Of a stretch of 64,000 nucleotides of DNA, positions 16,284 through 23,158 are shown one piece after another. Numbering within the stretch: the stretch's first letter is position 1; the number at the start of each line of letters is the position of its first letter. The notes below the pieces were generated by a model. That model saw nothing but the letters and a program-made list of their open reading frames with translations, had not been told where the DNA came from and made no database searches. The stretch spans positions 415,443 through 479,442 of the forward strand of contig NZ_BOLN01000001.1 of assembly GCF_016861655.1 (NCBI RefSeq), in the 5' to 3' direction. The stretch is from Levilactobacillus lanxiensis. Its GTDB lineage: Bacteria > Bacillota > Bacilli > Lactobacillales > Lactobacillaceae. The translations under genes were made by a program, and so were the position numbers.

Positions 16284-17759
16284 ATGTCCAAGAGTTCAGT
16301 TGCTTTGAAACACTATCAAATGTATATCAACGGTGAGTTTAAGGATTCGTCATCCGGCAATCTGATCACCGTGTTAAACCCAGCCACTGGGGAGCCCATT
16401 TCCACGGTTCCGAGTGCAACTTTAGACGAATGCCGGGAAGCCATCGACGCCGCCTATGAAGCCCAAAAGTCCTGGAAGAAAGTGCCCGCCGCAACCCGGG
16501 GCCAGTACCTGCACGACGTCGCTACTGAGGTTCGTAAGGACTCTGCCCACCTGATTGCCATGCTCCAAGAGGAACAAGGCAAGGTCAAGGCGTTAGCCAC
16601 CACGGAAATTATGTTCTCCGCCGACTACTTCGACTACATGGCCAGCGCATCACGGACCTACGAAGGCGAGATTCTGCAGTCCGACAACGCGAATGAAAAT
16701 ATCATGATTGCCAAGCAGCCTATCGGGGTGGCTGCCGGCATCTTGCCTTGGAACTTCCCATTCTTCCTGATTGCGCGGAAGATGGGGCCAGCCTTGGTTA
16801 CCGGGAACACCATCGTCATGAAGCCAAGTACCGATACGCCTAACTTAGGCTTGGAATTTGCCAAGATCGTTGAAAAGGTTGGGATTCCTAAGGGTGTTGT
16901 CAACATCATCACCGGTCCCGGCTCGGTCATTGGCGACGAAATGTCCCGGAACAAGAAGGTTGGGATCATCAGTTTGACCGGGTCCGTGAACTCCGGGAAG
17001 CGTGTCATGGAGGCTGCTGCCACCCATATGGCTAAGGTTTCCTTGGAATTAGGTGGCAAGGCGCCCGCTATCGTCTGCAAGGACGCCGACATCGACCTCG
17101 CCGTGCAATCCATCATCGACTCTCGGGTCGACAACAACGGTCAGCTCTGCAACAACTGTGAACGGGTCTACGTGCAAGAGGACGTTGCGGCTGAATTTAC
17201 CAAGAAATTGGCTGACAAGATGGCCGCCGTTACCGTGGGCGATCCCATGAAGAACGAAGACATCGGCATGGGTCCCCTGATCAACCAAGGCGCCCTCGAC
17301 AAGGTTGCCGGCATGGTCGACCGGGCCGTTGAAGCCGGCGGCAAGCTGGAAACTGGTGGCCACAAGGTTAAAATCGCCAATGGCTTCTACTACGAACCAA
17401 CCGTCATTACCAACGTCAAGCAGGACTCTGAAATCGTGCAAGACGAAATCTTTGGTCCCGTTCTGCCAGTCTTGACCTTTAAGACCTTGGACGACGCCAT
17501 CGACATGGCCAACGACAGCGACTTTGGCCTGACCTCTTCCATCTTCACCGAAAACATTGAGAACGCCATGCGGGCAGCTAACGAGCTCGAAGACGGCGAA
17601 ACCTATATCAACCGTTTCAACTTCGAAGCCATGAACGGCTCCCACTCCGGCTGGAAGGAATCCGGTATCGGCGGCGACGACGGGAAGCACGGGATTGAAG
17701 AATTCCTGAACACCCACGTCATCTACCTGCAGGGTCACCCAGAAAAGACGCAAGCTTAG
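16284..17759 (+). CDS. NAD(P)-dependent aldehyde dehydrogenase (lactaldehyde-type)
   Basis: A 491-residue enzyme of the ALDH superfamily. Visible are the oxyanion and active-site region GILPWNFPFFLIARK near residue 152, LTGSVNSGK near 234, LELGGKAP with the general-base Glu near 255, and the nucleophilic Cys in NNGQLCNNCERVYV near 287. The C-terminal EIFGPVLPV and SGWKESGIGG are present. The overall pattern resembles AldA-type lactaldehyde or glycolaldehyde dehydrogenases; the substrate is inferred. An AAGGGAG site lies about 12 bases before the start. A Rex box upstream ties it to NADH/NAD+ balance. A zinc alcohol dehydrogenase follows in its own unit. Confidence 0.9.
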   Translation: MSKSSVALKHYQMYINGEFKDSSSGNLITVLNPATGEPISTVPSATLDECREAIDAAYEAQKSWKKVPAATRGQYLHDVATEVRKDSAHLIAMLQEEQGKVKALATTEIMFSADYFDYMASASRTYEGEILQSDNANENIMIAKQPIGVAAGILPWNFPFFLIARKMGPALVTGNTIVMKPSTDTPNLGLEFAKIVEKVGIPKGVVNIITGPGSVIGDEMSRNKKVGIISLTGSVNSGKRVMEAAATHMAKVSLELGGKAPAIVCKDADIDLAVQSIIDSRVDNNGQLCNNCERVYVQEDVAAEFTKKLADKMAAVTVGDPMKNEDIGMGPLINQGALDKVAGMVDRAVEAGGKLETGGHKVKIANGFYYEPTVITNVKQDSEIVQDEIFGPVLPVLTFKTLDDAIDMANDSDFGLTSSIFTENIENAMRAANELEDGETYINRFNFEAMNGSHSGWKESGIGGDDGKHGIEEFLNTHVIYLQGHPEKTQA

Positions 17760-17772
17760 ATTAACCATGAAA

Positions 17773-17804
17773 GAAGATAATTCCCTTTCGAATTATCTTT
17801 TTTC
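17773..17804 (+). terminator. Terminator after the aldehyde dehydrogenase gene
   Basis: GAAGATAATTC and GAATTATCTTTTTTC form a stem with T-tail. Confidence 0.85.
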
Positions 17805-17918
17805 TGTGATTGTGAATAAAGCGTTACCATTTTTCAAATCTGGGGTCAGTCCCCCTTCAGGACCGTGACCGCAGTCCTAGCAAGCAGTTGTTAGGCTTAG
17901 CCTAAAAGTAGCGTTTTC

Positions 17919-17956
17919 ATGAAAGCGCTTGCTTTTTGGACTCATTGTGACATAAT
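17919..17956 (+). promoter_or_regulatory. cre site and promoter of the alcohol dehydrogenase gene
   Basis: ATGAAAGCGCTTGCT at 17919-17933 is a perfect cre. It overlaps a possible -35 TTGCTT (17929-17934), with CATAAT as -10 at 17951-17956 (16-bp spacer). TTGTGACATAATTATCAA nearby is half of a Rex box. CcpA repression is likely; Rex control is doubtful. Confidence 0.6.
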
Positions 17957-17994
17957 TATCAAGTGTAAATTACTTTTAAAACGAGGTGCCAATT

Positions 17995-19119
17995 ATGAAG
18001 ATTCAAGCTGCAGTTGTTGATAAGCAAAATGCTGATTTTGAAATTCGTGATGACGTTGAACTAGCTGACATGGGTGCGGACGATATCCAAGTCCACATGG
18101 TTGCCAGTGGAATCTGCCACTCCGACGAAGCTTTACGTACCGGGGTCGCCACCATTGACTACCCCATCGTCTTGGGCCACGAAGGTTCCGGGATCGTTGA
18201 AAAGGTTGGGCCAGAAGTTACCCAATTCAAGCCTGGCGACCACGTTGTCTTAAGTTTCTACGGTTGTGGGAACTGCAAGAGCTGTCTGGCGGGGATGCCA
18301 ACGCAGTGTGAAAACTACGCCGCGAACAACCTGTCTGGGGTTCGTCCTGACGGGACCGCGCACTTCACCGAAAACGGCCACGATGTCGCTGACATGTTCG
18401 ACCAAAGTTCCTTCACCTCGACCACGGTCGTTCGGGAACGGAACGCCGTTAAGGTCGACAAGGACCTTGACTTACGGAAGCTCGGACCGCTGGGTTGTGG
18501 CTACGTCACTGGTTCCGGGACTGTCCTCAACACCTTGAAGCCAAAGCCTGGCGACACCATCGCTGTCTTTGGGACTGGGGCCGTTGGGTTGGCTGCCATG
18601 ATGGCCGGCCGCATCTCTGGTTGCACCAAAGTTATTGCCATTGACATCGTCGACTCTCGTTTGGACTTAGCCAAGGAACTCGGCGCCACCGACGTCATCA
18701 ACAGCAAGAAGGTTGACGACGTGGTCAAGGCTGTTCAAGACTTGACTGGCGGCTTCGGTGTCAACTACGCGGTCGACACGACCGGTGTTTCCAGCGTCAT
18801 CTCCAACTCCATCCAAGCCTTAGCACAAGGTGGGGTCTCCGCTGCCATCGCCGTTACCGACCAACACATCGACCTCGACACTTGGAACGACCTCTGTGTC
18901 AACGACAAGAGCGTCATCGGTGTTAACATGGGCGACTCCGTTCCACAGATCGACATCCCTCGTTTGATTGAATTCTACAAGCTGGGCATGTTCGACTTCG
19001 ACAAGACTGAAAAGTTCTACAAGTTCAGTCAAATCAACGAAGCCAACGCTGATTCCGTTTCCGGGAAGACCATCAAGCCAGTTCTGGTCATTGATGACAG
19101 CTACGTTCCTGGTAAATAA
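17995..19119 (+). CDS. Zinc-dependent alcohol dehydrogenase (AdhB/aryl-alcohol type)
   Basis: A 374-residue medium-chain dehydrogenase. The catalytic zinc ligands appear in ASGICHSDEA near residue 38 and GHEGSGIVEKVG near 63, with a structural zinc cluster CGNCKSCLAGMPTQC near 90-104 and a third catalytic ligand in LGCGYVTG near 165. The NAD motif FGTGAVGLAAMMAG is near 190. The length and insert pattern match the NAD-dependent class III-like or benzyl-alcohol dehydrogenases. ATG 17995 is used; the in-frame GTG at 17986 overlaps the CGAGGTG ribosome site. A cre site overlaps the promoter. Aldehyde reduction to regenerate NAD+ is the likely role in a heterofermenter. Confidence 0.9.
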   Translation: MKIQAAVVDKQNADFEIRDDVELADMGADDIQVHMVASGICHSDEALRTGVATIDYPIVLGHEGSGIVEKVGPEVTQFKPGDHVVLSFYGCGNCKSCLAGMPTQCENYAANNLSGVRPDGTAHFTENGHDVADMFDQSSFTSTTVVRERNAVKVDKDLDLRKLGPLGCGYVTGSGTVLNTLKPKPGDTIAVFGTGAVGLAAMMAGRISGCTKVIAIDIVDSRLDLAKELGATDVINSKKVDDVVKAVQDLTGGFGVNYAVDTTGVSSVISNSIQALAQGGVSAAIAVTDQHIDLDTWNDLCVNDKSVIGVNMGDSVPQIDIPRLIEFYKLGMFDFDKTEKFYKFSQINEANADSVSGKTIKPVLVIDDSYVPGK

Positions 19120-19141
19120 TCAGACTTAATTCTCGTTAATA

Positions 19142-19176
19142 AAACCGGGCTATCCTGTGAGGTAGTCCGGTTTTTA
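19142..19176 (+). terminator. Terminator after the alcohol dehydrogenase gene
   Basis: ACCGGGCTATCC and GGTAGTCCGGT stem with a TTTTTAT tail. Confidence 0.85.
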
Positions 19177-19264
19177 TGTGCTCGCAATTGTTTACTCACA
19201 TTTAAAAGTTTGTCCCCTTAATTAGTGGTAAGCTTAGTTTAAAGTCCATCCACGGGGAGCGCAC

Positions 19265-19987
19265 ATGATGTTGAAAAAATGGTTGAGTCTGTTAGGAATT
19301 TTTATCGTGATTGGGATTGTTGGCGGCGGTGCATTTAGTCAAACGGCCACTGAAAACCACCAGGGGAAACTACCCAAGAATTATGGAAAAGTGGTCGTGC
19401 AATATGTGTACGGGAAAAAGGGCCATCCCCCGAATGATTTGTGGAGTAGCCAGACCTTAACGGGACGAATTGGTACGCACTACCAGACCAAGGCCAAGGA
19501 CCTCTTGAATCAGGAAGGCTATATGGTTCTCGCCGGCCACTCGAAGAACACCGCCGGAACGTTCAAGCGCCACGTGACCCACGTCACCTACACCTATTGG
19601 GACTATTCTGAAATCCAACACGAATTCAAGCACGGCGCCGACCTCATGCTAGACGTCACGGCCGACCACCGCATCGGATTGTTTGACCGGAACCTGCAGG
19701 ATTGCGTGGAGGTCGTGATGGAACGGCCTAACTTTGCCAAACCGTACTATGACGTCACCTTTTCCACGCGCAACGATACGAATCACGGCTCTGGTCTGAA
19801 GTCCTACCGCTACCGTTTCGGGACCACCACTCGCTTCAAGGATCCGCGAAATGGCAACATCTACACCACCACCCTGACCCCCAAGGGTGGCATTACCTTC
19901 AAGGCTGTGGCGACCAAACATTCTACGATGAATGAATTGGTGGTTGTTAACGACCGGGGAAAATTGGTGACTGCTAAGATTAAGTAG
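19265..19987 (+). CDS. Exported protein with one MucBP-like domain
   Basis: A 240-residue protein. The N-terminal hydrophobic helix (residues 7-25) could be a signal peptide or anchor. Residues 40-110 follow the MucBP pattern: KVVVQYVYGKKGHPPND, then TLTGRIGTHYQTKAKD, then EGYMVLAGHSKNTAGTF and VTYTY. MucBP modules are found in lactobacillar mucus-binding and adhesion proteins. No LPXTG signal or repeats are present, so this is not a classic mucus adhesin. The remaining 130 residues match nothing recognised. An ACGGGGAGCGC site precedes the ATG pair (19265/19268). A strong terminator follows. Confidence 0.7.
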   Translation: MMLKKWLSLLGIFIVIGIVGGGAFSQTATENHQGKLPKNYGKVVVQYVYGKKGHPPNDLWSSQTLTGRIGTHYQTKAKDLLNQEGYMVLAGHSKNTAGTFKRHVTHVTYTYWDYSEIQHEFKHGADLMLDVTADHRIGLFDRNLQDCVEVVMERPNFAKPYYDVTFSTRNDTNHGSGLKSYRYRFGTTTRFKDPRNGNIYTTTLTPKGGITFKAVATKHSTMNELVVVNDRGKLVTAKIK

Positions 19988-20025
19988 CCGATTACAGTTG
20001 GCCGTGCTAAATAAATTCGGACATC

Positions 20026-20059
20026 AAAGGCGCCTGAGATTTTGTCTCAGGCGCCTTTC
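20026..20059. terminator. Terminator between convergent genes
   Basis: AAAGGCGCCTGAGA and TCTCAGGCGCCTTT form a perfect stem with A/T flanks, usable from both sides. Confidence 0.85.
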
Positions 20060-20072
20060 GTATGGATCATAA

Positions 20073-20569
20073 TTATCGATTCTCCGGCCCGGCAATTTCC
20101 TGAAAAAGCCGCTGGCACTGCTCCGCCACCGTACTACTCTCATCAAAACAAACAGCTTCACTGCCCAGTAAGTCCCGCCCCAGCCACCACTGCGTTAGCT
20201 GTGCCCGATAAACGATCGGGCCTTGGTCTGGTTGCGTTTCACCGTTGTCGCAAAGGTCACGTCAAAATAACCGATTATGGCAGGCCCCCACGCCTGCTTG
20301 AGATCCCGCAGAAATTCGCCATACACCGAACGCTTCAGGATGCCTTCTAAAATAATCACGGCAAATCCCCGTGCCCGGCCCCAGGCAACCAACTCGGCCA
20401 TGACCGCGATGGCTGGCGTCCCTACCGTATCCGGGGCGTGCAAAATTTTACGCCGGACCACATCTTGACTGATCAACAGGGCTGTCGGCCCCAGAACGCG
20501 CTGTAACTGCCGCGCCGTCGTCGTTTTGCCGGACCCAGAATTTCCACGCAACACCACCAGTTTGGTCAC
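20073..20569 (-). pseudogene. Frameshifted small-molecule kinase (P-loop)
   Basis: The minus strand from GTG 20569 encodes VTKLVVLRGNSGSGKTTTAR, a P-loop kinase start, then LLISQDVVRRKIL and ILEGILKRSVYGEFL, a family of small uncharacterised kinases of about 160-175 residues. The frame stops at 20195 after KRNQTKARSFIGHS. A shifted frame continues from about 20212 with VYRAQLTQWWLGRDLLGSEA and ends at 20073. This matches the expected family C-terminus, where a WWR-type motif follows RHQTK. A single indel near 20212 therefore splits the gene. AGGGGG lies 9 bases before the GTG; an ATG at 20602 is a longer alternative. It could be a real mutation or a sequencing error. Confidence 0.75.
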
Positions 20570-20673
20570 GCGTTCCACCCCCTTCAGCTCAGTTTTAGTC
20601 ATTATACCACCGGCAACCTCAACGCTTTAATTTGAACATTCACCACTTTAACCGTTCAGGGGACTGGTAAAAA

Positions 20674-20706
20674 TGATATCATCGTGATATCATTAAGCTA
20701 TCATCA
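20674..20706. promoter_or_regulatory. Operator repeats TGATATCA upstream of the RHH gene
   Basis: TGATATCA occurs at 20674-20681 and 20685-20692, 11 bp apart (one helical turn), with a related TATCATCA at 20699-20706. Tandem short palindromes at helical spacing are typical of ribbon-helix-helix autoregulation; the next gene encodes such a protein. Confidence 0.65.
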
Positions 20707-20719
20707 GGAGGGCGTTATC

Positions 20720-21049
20720 ATGGCAAAAGAAGCTCAGAAGCGTTTTCTATTACGGCTAGATGAAAGCCTATTCAAACGGGTGGCAGACGCGGCGGACGCT
20801 GATGGTCGGAGCATCAACGCCTACATCGCGCAGGTCCTTTCGCGCGCGGCCCCAGCGGGGAACTGGGAACAGCGGCAGTTGATTGGCCGCGCCATTGCCG
20901 GGAAAGAACTGGACGTCAAATCCGGACTTGTTCTGGTCGCCGGCATTTACTATCGGTATCTGCTGGAGGCCCCGGAGAAGCCGGACAAGGACGCCAACTA
21001 CACGGTCATCGAGAGTCACGGGAATATTTTAACGTTGAAAAAAATCTAG
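20720..21049 (+). CDS. Ribbon-helix-helix (Arc/HicB-like) DNA-binding protein
   Basis: A 109-residue protein. The N-terminal segment QKRFLLRLDESLFKRVADAA followed by GRSINAYIAQVL is the ribbon-helix-helix pattern of Arc and the HicB/antitoxin type. The C-terminal 60 residues match nothing recognised and may be a partner-binding or effector part. ATG 20720 is used because AGGAGGGC lies 7 bases upstream; the longer frame from 20684 overlaps the operators. It is followed after 12 bases by an SPFH protein gene, so the two form an operon. Autoregulation through TGATATCA repeats is inferred. No toxin gene is adjacent. Confidence 0.8.
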   Translation: MAKEAQKRFLLRLDESLFKRVADAADADGRSINAYIAQVLSRAAPAGNWEQRQLIGRAIAGKELDVKSGLVLVAGIYYRYLLEAPEKPDKDANYTVIESHGNILTLKKI

Positions 21050-21061
21050 GGGGAATTGGAC

Positions 21062-21904
21062 ATGTTTGGGATTAGAATTGTTCGTCAAAATAATGAAGGA
21101 TTAGTCGAGACGCTGGGAAAATACAAGCACACCGTCTTGCCCGGAATTCATTTTTACCTGCCGGGTATCCAGAAGATTCGCACCGTCAGTCTGGCAATGT
21201 CACCACTGGCTTTGCCTAACTATTCAGTTATCACCAAGGATAACGCCGACGTCTCGGCCAGCCTGACGCTGAACTATCACGTCACCAACGCCGTGAAATA
21301 CCAGTACGAAAACACGGACTCCGTGGAATCCATGGCACAACTGGTGCGGGGCCACTTGCGGGATATCATTGGGCGGATGGACCTGAACCAAGCGCTAGGT
21401 TCCACGGCTAAGATCAACCAGGAACTAGCTACGGCCATCGGGGATTTGACCGACACCTATGGCATCAACGTTGATCGGACCAACATTGACGAATTAACGC
21501 CATCCAAGGCGATTCAATCCGCCATGGACAAGCAATTGACGGCCGACCGGGAACGAATCGCCGCTATCGCTAAGGCTGAAGGGGAAGCCAAGTCCATCGA
21601 ATTGACCACCAAGGCCAAGAACGATGCCTTAATGGCCACCGCGACGGCCCAAGCCACCGCCACCCGGACCCGTGCCGACGCTGAAAAGTATCGGATTGAC
21701 ACGGTGAACTCCAGTCTGGGCTCAGCGACGAAGGAATTCTTCGAAAACCAATCGATTTCGGCTTTCAGTGACCTGGCTAACTCACCGGCTAACGTGGTCG
21801 TCGTTCCAAGTGATCACGTTGCCGACCTGGGGCAGATTCCCGCCATTGGCGCGGCTTTGAAGACCGGACTGGCAACACCGTCAGCTGCACCGGTTAAGAA
21901 ATAG
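21062..21904 (+). CDS. SPFH/band 7 domain protein
   Basis: A 280-residue protein of the SPFH (stomatin/prohibitin/flotillin) superfamily. It begins MFGIRIVRQNNEGLVETLGK, the typical start of the band 7 domain, with PGIHFYLPGIQ and the later DRTNIDELTPSKAIQ and an Ala/Glu/Lys-rich coiled coil (residues 150-215). No N-terminal membrane helix precedes the SPFH domain, so it would be peripheral or recruited by partners. ATG 21062 is preferred over TTG 21056 because AGGGGG lies 8 bases upstream. It is cotranscribed with the RHH regulator, an unusual pairing. Exact role unknown. Confidence 0.85.
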   Translation: MFGIRIVRQNNEGLVETLGKYKHTVLPGIHFYLPGIQKIRTVSLAMSPLALPNYSVITKDNADVSASLTLNYHVTNAVKYQYENTDSVESMAQLVRGHLRDIIGRMDLNQALGSTAKINQELATAIGDLTDTYGINVDRTNIDELTPSKAIQSAMDKQLTADRERIAAIAKAEGEAKSIELTTKAKNDALMATATAQATATRTRADAEKYRIDTVNSSLGSATKEFFENQSISAFSDLANSPANVVVVPSDHVADLGQIPAIGAALKTGLATPSAAPVKK

Positions 21905-21909
21905 AACCT

Positions 21910-21965
21910 AAAAATCAGCTTTTCACGAAACGCAATACTGCGTTGGTGAGAGGCTGATTTTACGA
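21910..21965 (+). terminator. Terminator after the SPFH gene
   Basis: AAAATCAGC and GCTGATTTTAC enclose inner pairing TCAC/GTGA and ACGCA/TGCGT, making a long, slightly irregular stem. Confidence 0.7.
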
Positions 21966-22052
21966 TTCTAGCATCCAAAACAATCCACAAACAATCTTTT
22001 AGATTACGCGTAGAATAAAGACAGAACTTCTACATAGAAAGGTTATGTAATC

Positions 22053-22412
22053 ATGGTCACCCGCAAAGACATTTTCACCTATACAGAAGATAATTACGGC
22101 GTCACGCCTGAATACACCTTCAGCTCCTACCCGAAATATGCCATCCTCAAGAATCGTCAGGGTAAATGGTTCGGGTTAGTGATGAATGTGCCCAAGAAGA
22201 AACTCGGCCTAACAGGCAAGGAAGAGGTCGATGTGCTAGACGTCAAGGTCGACCCCGAGCTTGGCAGTATTCTCCGCAGCAAGCCGGGCTACCTCCCCGC
22301 CTACCACATGAACAAGGAACACTGGTTATCCATCGTACTGAATCAGGAAACGGATGCGGCTACTCTATTTCAGTTGCTGGATGGTAGTTATCAAGCTGTT
22401 ATTAAAAATTAG
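22053..22412 (+). CDS. MmcQ/YjbR family protein
   Basis: A 119-residue protein of the MmcQ/YjbR (CyaY-fold) family. It shows VTPEYTFSSYPKYAILKNRQGKWFGLV with the conserved W-F-G-L pattern, KPGYLPAYHMNKEHWLSIVL near residue 80, and a final DGSYQAV. YjbR proteins bind DNA in some reports; a precise role is not established. An AGAAAGG site lies about 10 bases before the ATG. It appears to be a single gene, followed by structured repeat G. Confidence 0.88.
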   Translation: MVTRKDIFTYTEDNYGVTPEYTFSSYPKYAILKNRQGKWFGLVMNVPKKKLGLTGKEEVDVLDVKVDPELGSILRSKPGYLPAYHMNKEHWLSIVLNQETDAATLFQLLDGSYQAVIKN

Positions 22413-22520
22413 TTATTAATAACAATTAACCATATTTTGATTATTAATTATTGCAAATCAAGTGTCCACACAAAACGTCACCCGAAATAAGTGGGGACAA
22501 CCGGGACCCCAACCAATATG

Positions 22521-22704
22521 AGGCGTGAGGGCGAGAAAAACGGACTCAGCCGTGGGATTTATTAGTGCTTTCGGAAACGAACGCACGAATAAATGGCGAT
22601 TTTGAGACGTGATTTTCGGCTCAAAACGAGGTCCAAGACCGCTCCTCAGGCTTGGGCCGCCCTCCCCTCGCGTTCCAGTCCGTTTTTCTCGCCCGGTAAG
22701 GCGC
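22521..22704 (+). repeat. Structured intergenic repeat, copy G
   Basis: Outer arms GGGCGAGAAAAACGGACT (22529-22546) and AGTCCGTTTTTCTCGCCC (22677-22694) are perfectly complementary over 18 bases. Hairpin 1 has arms ATTTATTAGTGC and GCACGAATAAAT, hairpin 2 TTTGAG and CTCAAAA, hairpin 3 GGTCCAAGACCGC and GGCTTGGGCC. The block TCAGCCGTGGGA is kept. A strong promoter for the T-box leader lies just downstream, so this copy is not part of that leader. Confidence 0.88.
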
Positions 22705-22731
22705 TGCAGCTCGCCAATTTAAAATTACCGG

Positions 22732-22760
22732 TTGACACCACTTTTTTCCAGGGGTACACT
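22732..22760 (+). promoter_or_regulatory. Promoter of the T-box leader
   Basis: TTGACA (22732-22737), a 17-bp spacer and TACACT (22755-22760). Transcription should begin near 22767, at the start of the T-box RNA. Confidence 0.85.
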
Positions 22761-22766
22761 AGCCTC

Positions 22767-23060
22767 AATTCAATAAATCGTCCGAAACAAACCATTGAGG
22801 TGGAGATCAAGATTATCGTGCACGTAAAGAGAGCCGTCGTTGCTGAGAGTACGGCCGAACGCAGGTAGTTAAATGGACCACCGAGGGCTTCCCCGAACCA
22901 TTTTGCAGTACGGGAAGACGTGCGACATACGTCAGTTGTCAGGGAAATGTTAGTTTCCTGTGAAGAGGGGCGCGGTCTCTTTTTCGGGACCCGTCTAATT
23001 AAGGTGGCACCGCGGTTAAAACCGTCCTTAACGCATTGGCTGTTGAGGACGGTTTTTTGT
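22767..23060 (+). ncRNA. T-box leader of the oppA-like gene
   Basis: The conserved T-box block AAGGTGGCACCGCGG lies at 23001-23015, followed by an intrinsic terminator (AAAACCGTCCT with AGGACGGTTTTTT, 23018-23059) that competes with the antiterminator. Uncharged tRNA binding would permit readthrough. The TGGC of the T-box bulge implies a tRNA with G at the discriminator position. In stem I, GGTGG near 22799 can pair with CCACC near 22880. The GATTATC/GGTAGTT helix next to CGAACGCA suggests a CGC (Arg) specifier by comparison with the glyQS layout. The amino acid assignment is tentative; AAC (Asn) is an alternative. Confidence 0.88.
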
Positions 23061-23158
23061 CTACACTTTTTCCGAGGGGGATTCACCTATGTTCAAACGA
23101 TGGCAACGCTCATTATTCTTTCTAACCGACAAATTCAATTATTCTGGAGGAAAAAATT

